From: Bradyrhizobiaceae bacterium
GTDB lineage: Bacteria; Pseudomonadota; Alphaproteobacteria; Rhizobiales; Xanthobacteraceae
Assembly: GCA_003963435.1 (NCBI GenBank)
Contig: RXJC01000250.1
Coordinates: 1 to 64,000, forward strand
Reading direction: 5' to 3'
Length of the DNA: 64,000 nt
Below are positions 55,603-63,647 of this stretch, piece after piece (positions within the stretch are counted from its first letter, which is position 1; each line of letters opens with the position of its first letter). A model generated the notes under the pieces. It ran no database searches and was not told the origin of the DNA. It was given only the letters and a program-made list of their open reading frames with translations. The translations under genes were made by a program, and so were the position numbers.

Positions 55603-56589
55603 TCATCGGTTCTTGGCAAGGAAGTCGCCGATCAGCGCGGCGATTTCGCGGTGATGCGTTTCGAGCGCGAAATGCCCCGTGTCGAAGAAGTGGACTTCCG
55701 CCTTCGGAAGATCGCGCTTGTAAGCCTCCGCACCGGCCGGCACGAAGAAGGGGTCGTTCTTACCCCAAGTCGCCAGCACCGGCGGCTGTTCCTTGCGGAA
55801 ATAGGCCTGGAAGGCAGGATACAGCGCAACGTTGCTCCGGTAGTCCAGAAACAGATCGAGCTGGATTTCGTCGATGCCCGGCCGGCTCAGATAATAGGAA
55901 TCGAGGTTGGAGCCATCCGACGAGACGAGGGTCGGATCGGGCACGCCCTGAAGGTATTGCCACCGAACCGAATCGGGCTTGAGAAAATCACGCAACGCCT
56001 GGCGGTTCGTGTCCGAGGGATCCTTCCAATATTTCTGGATCGGATTCCAGCCTTCGCTCAGGCCCTCGACATAGGCGTTGCCATTCTGCGTGATGATTGC
56101 GCTGACGCGCTCCGGATGCGCCATGGCCACGCGCAGACCGGTGGGAGCACCGTAGTCGAAGATGTAGATTGCGTAACGCTTGAGATTGATCGCCTCAACG
56201 AAGCCGTTGACGACCTGGGCCAGGCTATCGAAGCTATAGGTGAACTGACCGTGCGGCGGCGCCTTGGTCAGACCGAAGCCCGGAAGGTCCGGCGCGATAA
56301 TCCTGTAACGATCGCTCAGCAGAGGGATCAGATCGCGAAACATGTGACCCGACGTCGGGAAGCCATGCAGCAACAGGATGGTCGGCGCATCGGCGGGGCC
56401 GGCCTCGCGGTAGTAGACTTCAACGTCACCCACCTTCTGCGTGAGATAGCGGATGTTGTTCGCCGCCGGCGCGACTGACGCGGTCTGCGCCAGCGCATTC
56501 GTTGCGCTGGCGAGCATGGCCGCACCCGGCGCTGCTGCCAAGCCGGCGAGGATTGAACGGCGCGGAAGTGCGATTGTCGACTTATTCAT
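55603..56589 (-). CDS. Exported alpha/beta hydrolase, Tat-type signal
   Basis: 328 aa from MNKSTIALPRRSILAGLAAAPG, with AGGAGG upstream; the 412-aa track ORF runs into the esterase gene. Twin-arginine leader RRSILAGLAAAPGAAMLASA, then HGFPTSGHMFRDLIPLL, an Asp-centred nucleophile box FDYGAPTGLRVAM, and the catalytic His in DTGHFALETH. It is homologous to the exported hydrolase at 52.7 kb, with the same Asp nucleophile chemistry (epoxide or haloalkane type). It is 118 bases after the EstC-type gene and probably in its transcript. Confidence 0.85.
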   Translation of the reverse strand: MNKSTIALPRRSILAGLAAAPGAAMLASATNALAQTASVAPAANNIRYLTQKVGDVEVYYREAGPADAPTILLLHGFPTSGHMFRDLIPLLSDRYRIIAPDLPGFGLTKAPPHGQFTYSFDSLAQVVNGFVEAINLKRYAIYIFDYGAPTGLRVAMAHPERVSAIITQNGNAYVEGLSEGWNPIQKYWKDPSDTNRQALRDFLKPDSVRWQYLQGVPDPTLVSSDGSNLDSYYLSRPGIDEIQLDLFLDYRSNVALYPAFQAYFRKEQPPVLATWGKNDPFFVPAGAEAYKRDLPKAEVHFFDTGHFALETHHREIAALIGDFLAKNR

Positions 56590-56707
56590 AGTAGCCTCCT
56601 GAATCTTGCTGGATGGTTCGCGCGTGACGAACCTGTCGGCCTGCGTCGTCCGCCGACCGGTGACAAACGGGCGTTTGCTCGCCCGCTCTACGAAATCGAA
56701 GTTGTAA

Positions 56708-57403
56708 TCAGCGCGCCGCTTCGGCCGCCGCAATGATCGTCTCGGCGACCTTCTCGGGATGACTGAGGATGACGACGTGACTCGATGGCACCTTGACGAT
56801 TTGCGCGCCGATGTTCTTCGCCATCTGCTCCTGGAATTCACCGGGGATCAGTTGATCTTGCTCCGCGACGACGCTCCAGGACGGTTTGCTGCGCCATGCC
56901 GCCTCCGTCACCTTCTGCGATGTGCAGTCCCATTTCCACGGACCCTGCGTCGCCGCGATGATGCGGACCTCGGAATCCGGCAGATCATGGGCGAGATATT
57001 TCCCGACCGTATTCGCGGCAAGCTTCACGAAACCGCCGGCGTCCTTTTCCAGCGAGTCTGCCCATGCCGGAACGTTTCCTGCCAGAAGGTCCACCACCGA
57101 CTGTCCCTGATCGGGCGCGAGTGCTGTCACGTAGACGAGCGACTCCACCTTTTCGTGAACGCCGGCTTGCGCGATGACGACACCGGCCCAGGAATGTCCG
57201 ACGAGAATGACGGGTCCGCTCTGCTGGTCGATCGCATTGCGCGCAGCGGCGACATCGTCCTCGAGCGAACTGAGCGGGTTTTGTACGGCGACGACCTTCA
57301 ACCCTTTGGCTTCCAGAAGGGGAATTACCCTCGCCCAACTGGAGCCATCCGCGAAAGCACCGTGGACAAGAACAACCGTCTTGCCGTTGAGCTTGCTTGA
57401 CAT
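56708..57403 (-). CDS. Alpha/beta hydrolase, EstC-type esterase family
   Basis: 231 aa from MSSKLNGKTVVLVHGAFADGSSWARVIPLLEAKG, with AGAGGAAA upstream. VVLVHGAFADGSSW, the nucleophile elbow GHSWAGVVI (Ser), and SSHVVILSHPEKVAETI (His) are the EstC/salicylate-esterase pattern. Small cytoplasmic esterases of this type act on aromatic or short acyl esters. The tripartite operator lies 125 bases upstream; it is probably first gene of a two-gene unit with the Tat-exported hydrolase. Confidence 0.87.
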   Translation of the reverse strand: MSSKLNGKTVVLVHGAFADGSSWARVIPLLEAKGLKVVAVQNPLSSLEDDVAAARNAIDQQSGPVILVGHSWAGVVIAQAGVHEKVESLVYVTALAPDQGQSVVDLLAGNVPAWADSLEKDAGGFVKLAANTVGKYLAHDLPDSEVRIIAATQGPWKWDCTSQKVTEAAWRSKPSWSVVAEQDQLIPGEFQEQMAKNIGAQIVKVPSSHVVILSHPEKVAETIIAAAEAAR

Positions 57404-58077
57404 GATTTCCTCTTTCTCAAACGAAACGAGCAACGGCTAACCTTCCCCTGCGACGTTCCGCACGAGGGAAGCGTGATTGCTTGCTTGTTTTTAGGAGCTA
57501 TCGGTTTTGTTGAATATGATGCGATTTTGGAATTACGGCTTCCAATTTTTGGAAGGACGCGCCGTCCCGTTTCGCGCTCGATCCGAAGGCACTGCGAATG
57601 AAAGACGATCGCGATCACGCCTTAGAACGACTGACCGCGTTTACTCCGCCGTGTCGGGCGAGGAACGCCTCAATGTTGCGTTCAGCCTGATCGCTGCAAG
57701 CGGCGTCGTGGCGAATATCATTCCGGCAGGGACGGCGGCACGGTCGTTCGACGTATTCGCCTTTCATTCCAGCAGACGATGGAGCGGGCGTGCCTTTGCA
57801 CGGAGCGCCGGTCCGTGGCGGGGCGATCGTCGGCTATAGCCGTTGCAGCCGGGAAGAGACACCAGCGCCGTGTGAGGTCTCGGCCGAGGCGAACCAATCC
57901 CGCTCTTCAGTGATGGCGTCCTGGTCCACCTTCGGATCTTCCACGATCAACCCGCAAGGGGTCGGCTAGCAAGCTGCCGCCGCTGCGGCTGCGCCTTCGC
58001 GGTGATCGCGACCGAAGGCGGCCCCCCGAGGAAGCCATCGAGCGGGAATTGGCCCGCTCCGGATGGAGCCCTCAAAA
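57404..58077. other. 674-base region upstream of the EstC-type gene
   Basis: Contains operator site 5 (57528-57555). The 110-aa ORF at 57507-57839 has no recognisable features, and the remainder shows no supported gene. The junction between the stress-gene block and the plasmid-type block probably lies here. Confidence 0.4.
57528..57555 (-). promoter_or_regulatory. Tripartite LysR-type operator, site 5 (EstC-hydrolase unit)
   Basis: Toward the gene it reads CTTCCA-AAAAT-TGGAAG-CCGTA-ATTCCA. The first two half-sites are perfect, and the spacing equals that of the other four sites. Confidence 0.62.
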
Positions 58078-58263
58078 ATGTCGCACGATCTTTCCCTGGC
58101 CCAGAACCACGCCTTCCAGCTCGCTCGCACGCTGATGATCCCGGTCACCCTCTTCAAATCGGGCGACGCCTATGGCGCCCTGCCCTCGAACGAACTCGAT
58201 GACGGCGACGATGTCGAATTCATCCACGAATTCGATCCCTACGAGCGTGGCCCTGCTCAATGA
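58078..58263 (+). CDS. Small hypothetical protein typical of rhizobial plasmids
   Basis: 61 aa from MSHDLSLAQNHAFQLARTLMIPV, with GGAG about 10 bases upstream (an ATG five codons earlier is also possible). VTLFKSGDAYGALPSNELDDGDDVEFIHEFDPYE is a pattern I recall from small plasmid-borne proteins of Hyphomicrobiales; no function is known. It is convergent with the WGR gene. Confidence 0.6.
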   Translation: MSHDLSLAQNHAFQLARTLMIPVTLFKSGDAYGALPSNELDDGDDVEFIHEFDPYERGPAQ

Positions 58264-58384
58264 GCCCGCCTCCGGGCGCCGCGCGCAACGCGGCGCCGCC
58301 ACTTCGGGGCGGAAGCGGCCGAAGCCGACGCTCCGAACAAACGACAAGACGCGCGGCCGTCGTCCGCGGGCGTTGCACGCTGTC

Positions 58385-58636
58385 CTAAATGTCGGTGTCG
58401 CGATAGCCCCGCCGCCTCTTGCTTTTCTCCAGCTGGATCATGGCATCGTTTGCCGCATCGAGATGATCGAACGTCTCCATCATCGATTGGCCGAAGGTGC
58501 CAATTCGTCCCCAGCTGCGCACAACAGATGCGCCGCCGAACAAAGTCGGTTGTAGCGACAGCACGTAGAAGCGGCGCATATTCTGCGACGGATCGATACG
58601 GCGAAGATGACGCGGTTTTTGATCCCTGGTGGACAT
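58385..58636 (-). CDS. WGR domain protein
   Basis: 83 aa from MSTRDQKPRHLRRIDPSQNMRRFYVL; the 204-aa track ORF includes unsupported upstream codons. NMRRFYVLSLQPTLFGGASVVRSWGRIGTFGQSMMETFDHLDAANDAM is a complete WGR domain with the W-G-R motif (SWGRIG). WGR domains bind nucleic acids, for example in PARP proteins; stand-alone bacterial versions are common on plasmids near DUF736 genes. Role unknown. Confidence 0.85.
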   Translation of the reverse strand: MSTRDQKPRHLRRIDPSQNMRRFYVLSLQPTLFGGASVVRSWGRIGTFGQSMMETFDHLDAANDAMIQLEKSKRRRGYRDTDI

Positions 58637-59351
58637 GGCAGGAGTCTCGCCTGCTTCGGCGACGCGGTCCAATTCATTTCCTGAATCGTTGTGGCCGGAT
58701 TGATTCACGCCGTCGATAGTGCGCGCATCATGCGAACGGCCCCGCCCGATGGCGCGGCGACAATGTGCGGTTCGTGTCGGCCGGTACAAGGACCGTGATA
58801 AACCTGAACCCGACGTCTTCGCCCCCGACGCGCCCGGGAGCGGAGCGAGCGTTGTGGGACGCGGAGCCGACCGAAGCGCAGAGGTTTGCGTTTCCGGTTG
58901 GGGTGCCATGAGGCGGCCTGTCCGGACTGGTGTTGCCGGAGCGGACAGCGCAGGCGCTCGTCCAGTCTGACTGAAGTCGTGCGGCCGGACGCCAGACAAT
59001 GTTCAGGAAGGGTCATGCGTGTGTCCCGCGAATGAAGCGCCCCGTTGATGGTGGCCGATGGGCGAGCAGCCATGGGTTGCCTTTCCCTCAGGTATGACCG
59101 GCCCACTTGCGGGCTCGATCTGGCATGTCTGACCGGAGAGCGGCTTCGCCTCGATCGTTATCCCGCAACGGCCGTGCGCAACTTTCTTCCCCTGGCGCTG
59201 CGCGCCATTCCTCGCGATCCAAGAAAGCCGCTTCCGGCCGTCCTCCTTTGCATTCCGGCCTCTGCGAGGTGCGGTCCGATCGTCTCCGGTCTCTTCGACA
59301 GCCATCGAGGCCGCGGTGGGCGCGGTCCGAAAACAAGGAAAGGCAATTACC
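58637..59351 (+). other. Gap with the structured leader of the first DUF736 gene
   Basis: 715 bases. From about 59157 to the start, the text parallels the leader of the second DUF736 gene (61799-61986): AAGAAAGCCGC-TTCCGGCC, then a GGTCCGATCG-TCTCCGGTCTC stretch and GGCGCGGTC. Upstream of 59157 nothing is supported. Confidence 0.45.
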
Positions 59352-59666
59352 ATGGCGACCATCGGCTCTTTCACCAGCACCGGCGACGGCTTCACCGGCT
59401 CGATCAAGACCCTCAACCTCAACGTCAAGGCCAAGTTCGTCCGCATCGAGAATCCCAGCGACAAGGGTCCGCACTTCCGGATCTACTCCGCCGGCAACGT
59501 CGAACTCGGTGCGGCCTGGCAGAAGCACTCCGAACAGACGGATCGCGACTACCTCTCGGTCAAGCTCGACGACCCGAGCTTCCCGGCAGCGATCTACGCC
59601 ACCCTGGTCGAGGTCGAGGGCGAAGAGGGCCTGCAGCTGATCTGGTCCCGCCCCAATCGGGACTGA
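59352..59666 (+). CDS. DUF736 family protein, copy 1
   Basis: 104 aa from [21 protein letters not shown], with AAGGAAAGG upstream. The whole length fits DUF736: [50 protein letters not shown] and [20 protein letters not shown]736 proteins are small, abundant on Hyphomicrobiales plasmids and integrative elements, and of unknown function. The second copy at 61987 is about 85 percent identical. A GC hairpin follows. Confidence 0.92.
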   Translation: MATIGSFTSTGDGFTGSIKTLNLNVKAKFVRIENPSDKGPHFRIYSAGNVELGAAWQKHSEQTDRDYLSVKLDDPSFPAAIYATLVEVEGEEGLQLIWSRPNRD

Positions 59667-59678
59667 TGCACCAACACA

Positions 59679-59706
59679 AACGGCCTCGCCATCCGGCGGG
59701 GCCGTT
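59679..59706 (+). terminator. Terminator-like hairpin after DUF736 copy 1
   Basis: AACGGCCTCGCC-ATCC-GGCGGGGCCGTT, a 12-bp stem with one mismatch, 12 bases after the stop; no T-run. Confidence 0.6.
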
Positions 59707-59739
59707 CGCATTGCAATGAGGATTGCGCTGCCGCCGGCC

Positions 59740-59975
59740 TCAGGCCGCATCCGCTGCAGCAAAGCGGGCCATCTGATCGCGATAGGCTTTCGCGAGGACC
59801 GGCCGGTAAGACGCTCTGCATAACCGCGGCGAGTAAGAAAGTCGGCGAGGCTTTCGAACCGGTCCACTGCCCGCAGAGCGTCCGTCATCAACAGGTCCGC
59901 CACGGAGAATTTGTCGCCCACCAACCATGTGCGATTGCTCAACATCGCGTCCATGCGGGCGAGCCGTCACCTCGG
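59740..59975 (-). pseudogene. Glutathione S-transferase C-terminal remnant, frameshifted
   Basis: Two minus-strand frames share GST C-terminal text: one reads LARMDAMLSNRTWLVGDKFSVADLLMTDALRAVDRFE and RRGYAERLTGR, and another carries the end, KAYRDQMARFAAADAA. The break near TGR shows a frameshift, and the N-terminal thioredoxin domain is absent. The intact relative in the window (17.2 kb) is not closely similar, so this is the relic of a different GST. Confidence 0.6.
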
Positions 59976-60413
59976 AAAGCCATCCACCAGTTGAACTGGA
60001 TGCTTTGCCGGCAAGCCGATGAAGCTAAACAACGTCCATGATTGTCCCGGCAGTTGAACCGAGCTCCTATGGCGGCGCAATCCTTGAGACTGCAAGAGAG
60101 GCGCGGCGTTTGGTTGGATATCAATGCGTCATGATCGAAAGGGGGCGACATGTTCGTGTTGATGGTTGTCCGCGTTTTACGCTTGTGCTGCGGAGGCCAC
60201 GGCGGTCAGGGTGAGGAAGAGCGGGGTTTGGGCGAGCCGCCTGCGGCGGACGGCTCTATTCGCTTCGCTCACGGAGCCCGCACGCGGTCTCCGCCGATTC
60301 CGGTGACGATCCTCTCGCTGAAGACGATCGTGCCGGTCGATTGCCCCACATCGTTTGCGCCGGAGGCGCGCCTAAGCCTCAATCCCGGCCTCTCGCGATC
60401 GAAGGCGGAGCGA

Positions 60414-60656
60414 TCAATTGTTCGATGACGAAAGTAGGCCGACAGCGGCCGCGACCACGATGATGACTGCGGCCTGAACCATAACCCAGAAATCGGGGCC
60501 ATACACTGCGCACCAGAGCGCAGTCATCAAGGCGACGAGAACGCTGAAGATCAAACACTTCACCTTCGTCGAAGCACGCTTTCCCGGCACTGATAAAAAC
60601 ATGTAGAGCACAATGACGATCGCCAACAGACCCGCAACAAGCAACGCTACTTCCAT
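60414..60656 (-). CDS. Small membrane protein of unknown function
   Basis: 80 aa from MEVALLVAGLLAIVIVLYMFL. Three hydrophobic helices (about 2-21, 31-50, 54-75) separated by GKRASTKVK and YGPDFW. It resembles short inner-membrane proteins without a named family. The start is the internal ATG, because the upstream codons are not membrane-like and have no ribosome site. Confidence 0.5.
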   Translation of the reverse strand: MEVALLVAGLLAIVIVLYMFLSVPGKRASTKVKCLIFSVLVALMTALWCAVYGPDFWVMVQAAVIIVVAAAVGLLSSSNN

Positions 60657-61148
60657 CAATATGTTTTCCTGACAACGACGACGAAAAAATAATTGCAATC
60701 TTAGCGCAGGAGATTCGTGCTGCGAAGATGTTCTCGTTGCGCAATCGCCGTGACAAGAACACGATGACCTTGCGACTGCGCAGATTGGTGTTTGATGACT
60801 TTATCGTCTTGCGCTTTTCACATCGCATAGACTGTTGCGAAGTCGCTAGCCGATCGACGGTGCCCTCGCCCATCGTCAGCATTTTCACCGCGGGGGGCGC
60901 CAGGCGAAGCGGGCCTCCTCTCCCGACGTCCATGCCTGAGCTTGTGCGTGGGACCGACTGGTCGCCGGACGCGGACGCGCCAGAGGCGCGGGACCCCTTC
61001 TTCTGACAAGCGAGTCTACGCCAGGTCATCGCGCCTCAAGGACGAGCGGCGGTGCCGCTCGCCGCCTCCGGCGGTCGCTGCGCGATCCCTGACCCGCTCA
61101 GACCCACAGCGTCGCCTCTTTCCGTCAGAAGACGGAAAGGACCTTCCC
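60657..61148 (+). other. Gap with a hairpin ahead of a small gene
   Basis: 492 bases with no supported gene. Just before the 61149 start lies a perfect hairpin (61118-61139) described separately. Confidence 0.35.
61118..61139 (+). promoter_or_regulatory. Hairpin overlapping the ribosome site of the 52-aa gene
   Basis: CTTTCCGTC-AGAA-GACGGAAAG, a perfect 9-bp stem with a 4-base loop. The 3' arm (GGAAAG) runs into GGAAAGGA, the ribosome-binding sequence 9 bases before the ATG. If it folds in RNA it would partly hide that site and limit translation. Confidence 0.5.
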
Positions 61149-61307
61149 ATGAAAGACATTCGTGACATCTATCAGGAAATCGCCGAGCAGCGCGCGGAGC
61201 TGATGTACTGCATTCTCAGCGCCGAGGAGCGGAGAGAAACGCAGGCACGGTTGGATGCGGCGCTTGCAGAGGCAGAGCGTCGCCTCCGGGAAGAGGAGGG
61301 GGCGTAA
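61149..61307 (+). CDS. Small hypothetical protein
   Basis: 52 aa, MKDIRDIYQEIAEQRAELMYCILSAEERRETQARLDAALAEAERRL. Almost wholly helical with a heptad-like pattern of leucines and charges, suggesting a short coiled coil. No family is recognised. The start has GGAAAGGA upstream, inside a hairpin; the TAA stop lies in the loop of the terminator that follows, a very compact layout. Confidence 0.6.
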   Translation: MKDIRDIYQEIAEQRAELMYCILSAEERRETQARLDAALAEAERRLREEEGA

Positions 61308-61323
61308 AGCCCCCTTTTTTTTG
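61298..61323 (+). terminator. Rho-independent terminator after the 52-aa gene
   Basis: GGGGGC-GTAAA-GCCCCC followed by nine Ts. The stop codon TAA of the gene is inside the loop. Confidence 0.85.
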
Positions 61324-61986
61324 TCGTGGTCCATCGTCGTCCATCCGGAGTGAGGTCGCGTGCCACCGGCAAGACCCCGCCTCGCCGCAGGACCCTTCGT
61401 CGGGAGGATTGTCCAGTCGGCGAAATCAGGATCGACAGGCAGGATTACCCCCGCTTTCCGCACGGCAGCGAACGGGCATCAAGGAGGGAAAGCGCGGATC
61501 GTCGATTGAGCGATACGAGAGACGCGTGGCCGTGGTCGTGGACGCCTGGTCGTGCTCGGCGCGACGTGCCGGCGACGAATGACTGCTTTGCCCTGCTGCG
61601 CCGAGAGGATCTCGTTATGGGCGGCGAACGCGACGCCAGACAACGGGCGCGATGGTGACGGTGATCGTGTCGTCGGACGCAACGGTGTTGCCGATGCGAC
61701 TGCGCCTGTCATCATTCCCAAGTCGTTTGCGATGGCACCCCCAACGCGAACCCGATTGGCTAGGTCTGACCGAAGGCCGACCGGCTACGCCGCTCTCGAT
61801 CTTGTCCCCGCAACGTCCTGCGACGACTTTTTTCCGCCGCCTTCGGCTTTGCATCGCGAACCAAAAAAGCCGCCTCCGGCCGCCTTCCACTTCGTTCCAG
61901 CCCTTCGGGTGCGGGTCGATCGCCTCCGGTCTCACGACCGCCATCGGGTCGCGATGGGCGCGGCCTTGAAACAAGGGAATGAGACA
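61324..61986 (+). other. Gap with the structured leader of the second DUF736 gene
   Basis: 663 bases. From about 61799 to the start, the sequence is homologous to the leader of copy 1 (AAAAAAGCCGCCTCCGGCCG, GGTGCGGGTCGATCGCCTCC, GGGCGCGGCC). Upstream I see no supported gene. Confidence 0.45.
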
Positions 61987-62301
61987 ATGGCGAACATCGG
62001 CACCTTCACTTCCAACGGCACTGGCTTCACCGGCACGATCCGCACCCTGGCCCTGAACGTCAAGGCTCGCTTCGTCCGCATCGAGAACCCCTCGGATAAG
62101 GGCCCGCACTTCCGCATCCTCGCTCCGGGCAATGTCGAGCTGGGAGCGGCCTGGCAGAAGCGCTCCGAACAGACGGACCGCGACTACCTCTCGGTCAAGC
62201 TCGACGATCCGAGCTTCCCCTCCGCGATCTACGCGAGCCTCGTTGAGGTGGAGGGCGAGGAAGGCCTGCAGCTGATCTGGTCCCGGCCGAACCGGGACTG
62301 A
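61987..62301 (+). CDS. DUF736 family protein, copy 2
   Basis: 104 aa from [21 protein letters not shown]; the longer track ORF is leader sequence. The second half is nearly identical to copy 1 ([39 protein letters not shown]), with changes gathered in the first 50 residues. The two copies with their leaders appear to be an old duplication 2.3 kb apart. A strong terminator follows. Confidence 0.92.
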   Translation: MANIGTFTSNGTGFTGTIRTLALNVKARFVRIENPSDKGPHFRILAPGNVELGAAWQKRSEQTDRDYLSVKLDDPSFPSAIYASLVEVEGEEGLQLIWSRPNRD

Positions 62302-62316
62302 TCGTCCCGACGAAGG

Positions 62317-62343
62317 GCCCCGCCGCGAGGCGGGGCTTTTCTT
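62317..62343 (+). terminator. Rho-independent terminator after DUF736 copy 2
   Basis: GCCCCGCC-GCGA-GGCGGGGC followed by TTTTCTT, 16 bases after the stop. Confidence 0.85.
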
Positions 62344-62378
62344 GCGTTTTCGATGGCGCGCCTAACGTTGGATCGCCC

Positions 62379-63575
62379 TTATCGTCCCGTCATGAAAGTC
62401 CCGTCATCTCGGAAACTGACAGACCCTGCCATACCGCCAGATTGAGCGAGTTGGTTCAGAAGCGGCCTCATCCTTTCCGCACAGGCTTGAATGCTGGCAG
62501 GAGCAGAATCAAAAATCACTTCGCCGAAGGCATATTGAGGTCGGTCGGTATAGGAACCCATTCGATCATACCACGCACCATCACCCGGATGAGCAAAGTT
62601 AAAGCGGCCCTGTTCCACTGTGAGCAAACTTGCCAGGACAGCGTAGGGCGCCGCTGCGCCAATGGCTGACAGATCTCGCATCAACCGCATGGCGTTTGCG
62701 GTGATGCTCCGCTCGACCTCGACGACAGGTATCAGCGGTTGACCGCTGGCCCGCACGTAAAGACCATCGACGGCTTCGACGATCCCGCCCCGGAACAGTT
62801 GCACATACGCACGTTCAACATTCGCGGCGCGATCGCCATTCGACATCGCAAGAAAGCCGTCGAAGTTGATCTTAAGCCCCTGGGATTGCCTTGAGCCAAT
62901 TGGATGAAACGACGTGTAATCCCGCTCGAGTTCGGCCATCGGGAGAGGAGCGTCACGGTCAAATGCGGAGAAGGGCACGACATGCAAGACGAGAACGTCC
63001 TTGTGCATGAGTGTGACCGGCGCGTCGCCCGAAGCGATGCGAATGAGTCGGTTCGTCCTGAACTCTCTCGTCTGATCGGCAATCCGAGGGGCAAGGGTGA
63101 ACAGTTCGCGCAGTTGGTCGACGTTCGGTTCGTATTTGCCGGCTGTCGATCGAGCCCAGAACCGGTTGCTATTCTCACGGATGATGCGATGGGGCGGATT
63201 GTAGCTGCGGGCAACGCGCAGAACGAGGATATGCCCGCCCTGAACGGGAACGGCCCTGGATTCTAAAGAAATGCGGGGTTGAAGCCCGGCCCGGGCGCGA
63301 CTTTCAAGACGATTTATCTCGCCGTCAACGTCGCCTGTGAATGGCACTGGTGCTTCGGGGATACCTTGTGTCGCGGCGATACCAATAATGAGGTCGCCAC
63401 CGGAAGTGTTCGCCAGTGACGATACGTCTGCCAAGAACTCAAGGTCGTCACGCAGGGAGTTGCCGTATGTCTCCCGCTTGTACTCAATGATGTTCGTCTC
63501 CGGCGCCCTGGTCGCGACCAGTTCAAGGATATGTTGTTCTTCAATTTGATTAAGTGGAATGTGAAGTAACGCCAT
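62379..63575 (-). CDS. AlbA_2/Schlafen-type ATP-binding domain protein
   Basis: 398 aa. The N-terminal half carries the AlbA_2 (Schlafen-like) signature: NIIEYKRETYGNSLRDDLEFLADVSSLANTSGGDLIIGIAATQGIPE and RIIRENSNRFWARSTAGKYEPNVDQLRELF. The second half (about 190-398) is not recognised; it is not the helix-turn-helix often found in this family. Such proteins are putative transcription regulators or nucleic-acid-acting enzymes and turn up in mobile islands and defence loci. It has no clear operon partner here. Confidence 0.8.
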   Translation of the reverse strand: MALLHIPLNQIEEQHILELVATRAPETNIIEYKRETYGNSLRDDLEFLADVSSLANTSGGDLIIGIAATQGIPEAPVPFTGDVDGEINRLESRARAGLQPRISLESRAVPVQGGHILVLRVARSYNPPHRIIRENSNRFWARSTAGKYEPNVDQLRELFTLAPRIADQTREFRTNRLIRIASGDAPVTLMHKDVLVLHVVPFSAFDRDAPLPMAELERDYTSFHPIGSRQSQGLKINFDGFLAMSNGDRAANVERAYVQLFRGGIVEAVDGLYVRASGQPLIPVVEVERSITANAMRLMRDLSAIGAAAPYAVLASLLTVEQGRFNFAHPGDGAWYDRMGSYTDRPQYAFGEVIFDSAPASIQACAERMRPLLNQLAQSGGMAGSVSFRDDGTFMTGR

Positions 63576-63647
63576 CGCCTCGCTCCCCGGACCGATATAT
63601 CTGTATAGCCGTGGGACCGCCTGAATGCGACGTCAGCGCACTGTCGG

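Larger units (their letters stand above)
59667..60413. other. Gap containing a GST remnant
   Basis: 747 bases. Apart from the GST pseudogene at 59740-59975 and the hairpin after DUF736, I see nothing reliable; the 92-aa ORF at 60150-60428 shows no family features. A GAGCCG...CGGCTC hairpin lies near 60233-60255. Confidence 0.35.

Noticed and set aside
57507-57839. 110-aa ORF between the EstC-type gene and the plasmid-type block
   Set aside because: Overlaps an operator site, has a basic, low-information composition and no recognisable motif.
60150-60428. 92-aa ORF (MFVLMVVRVLRLCCGG)
   Set aside because: Its 3' end overlaps the small membrane protein gene and the composition is that of noncoding GC-rich DNA.
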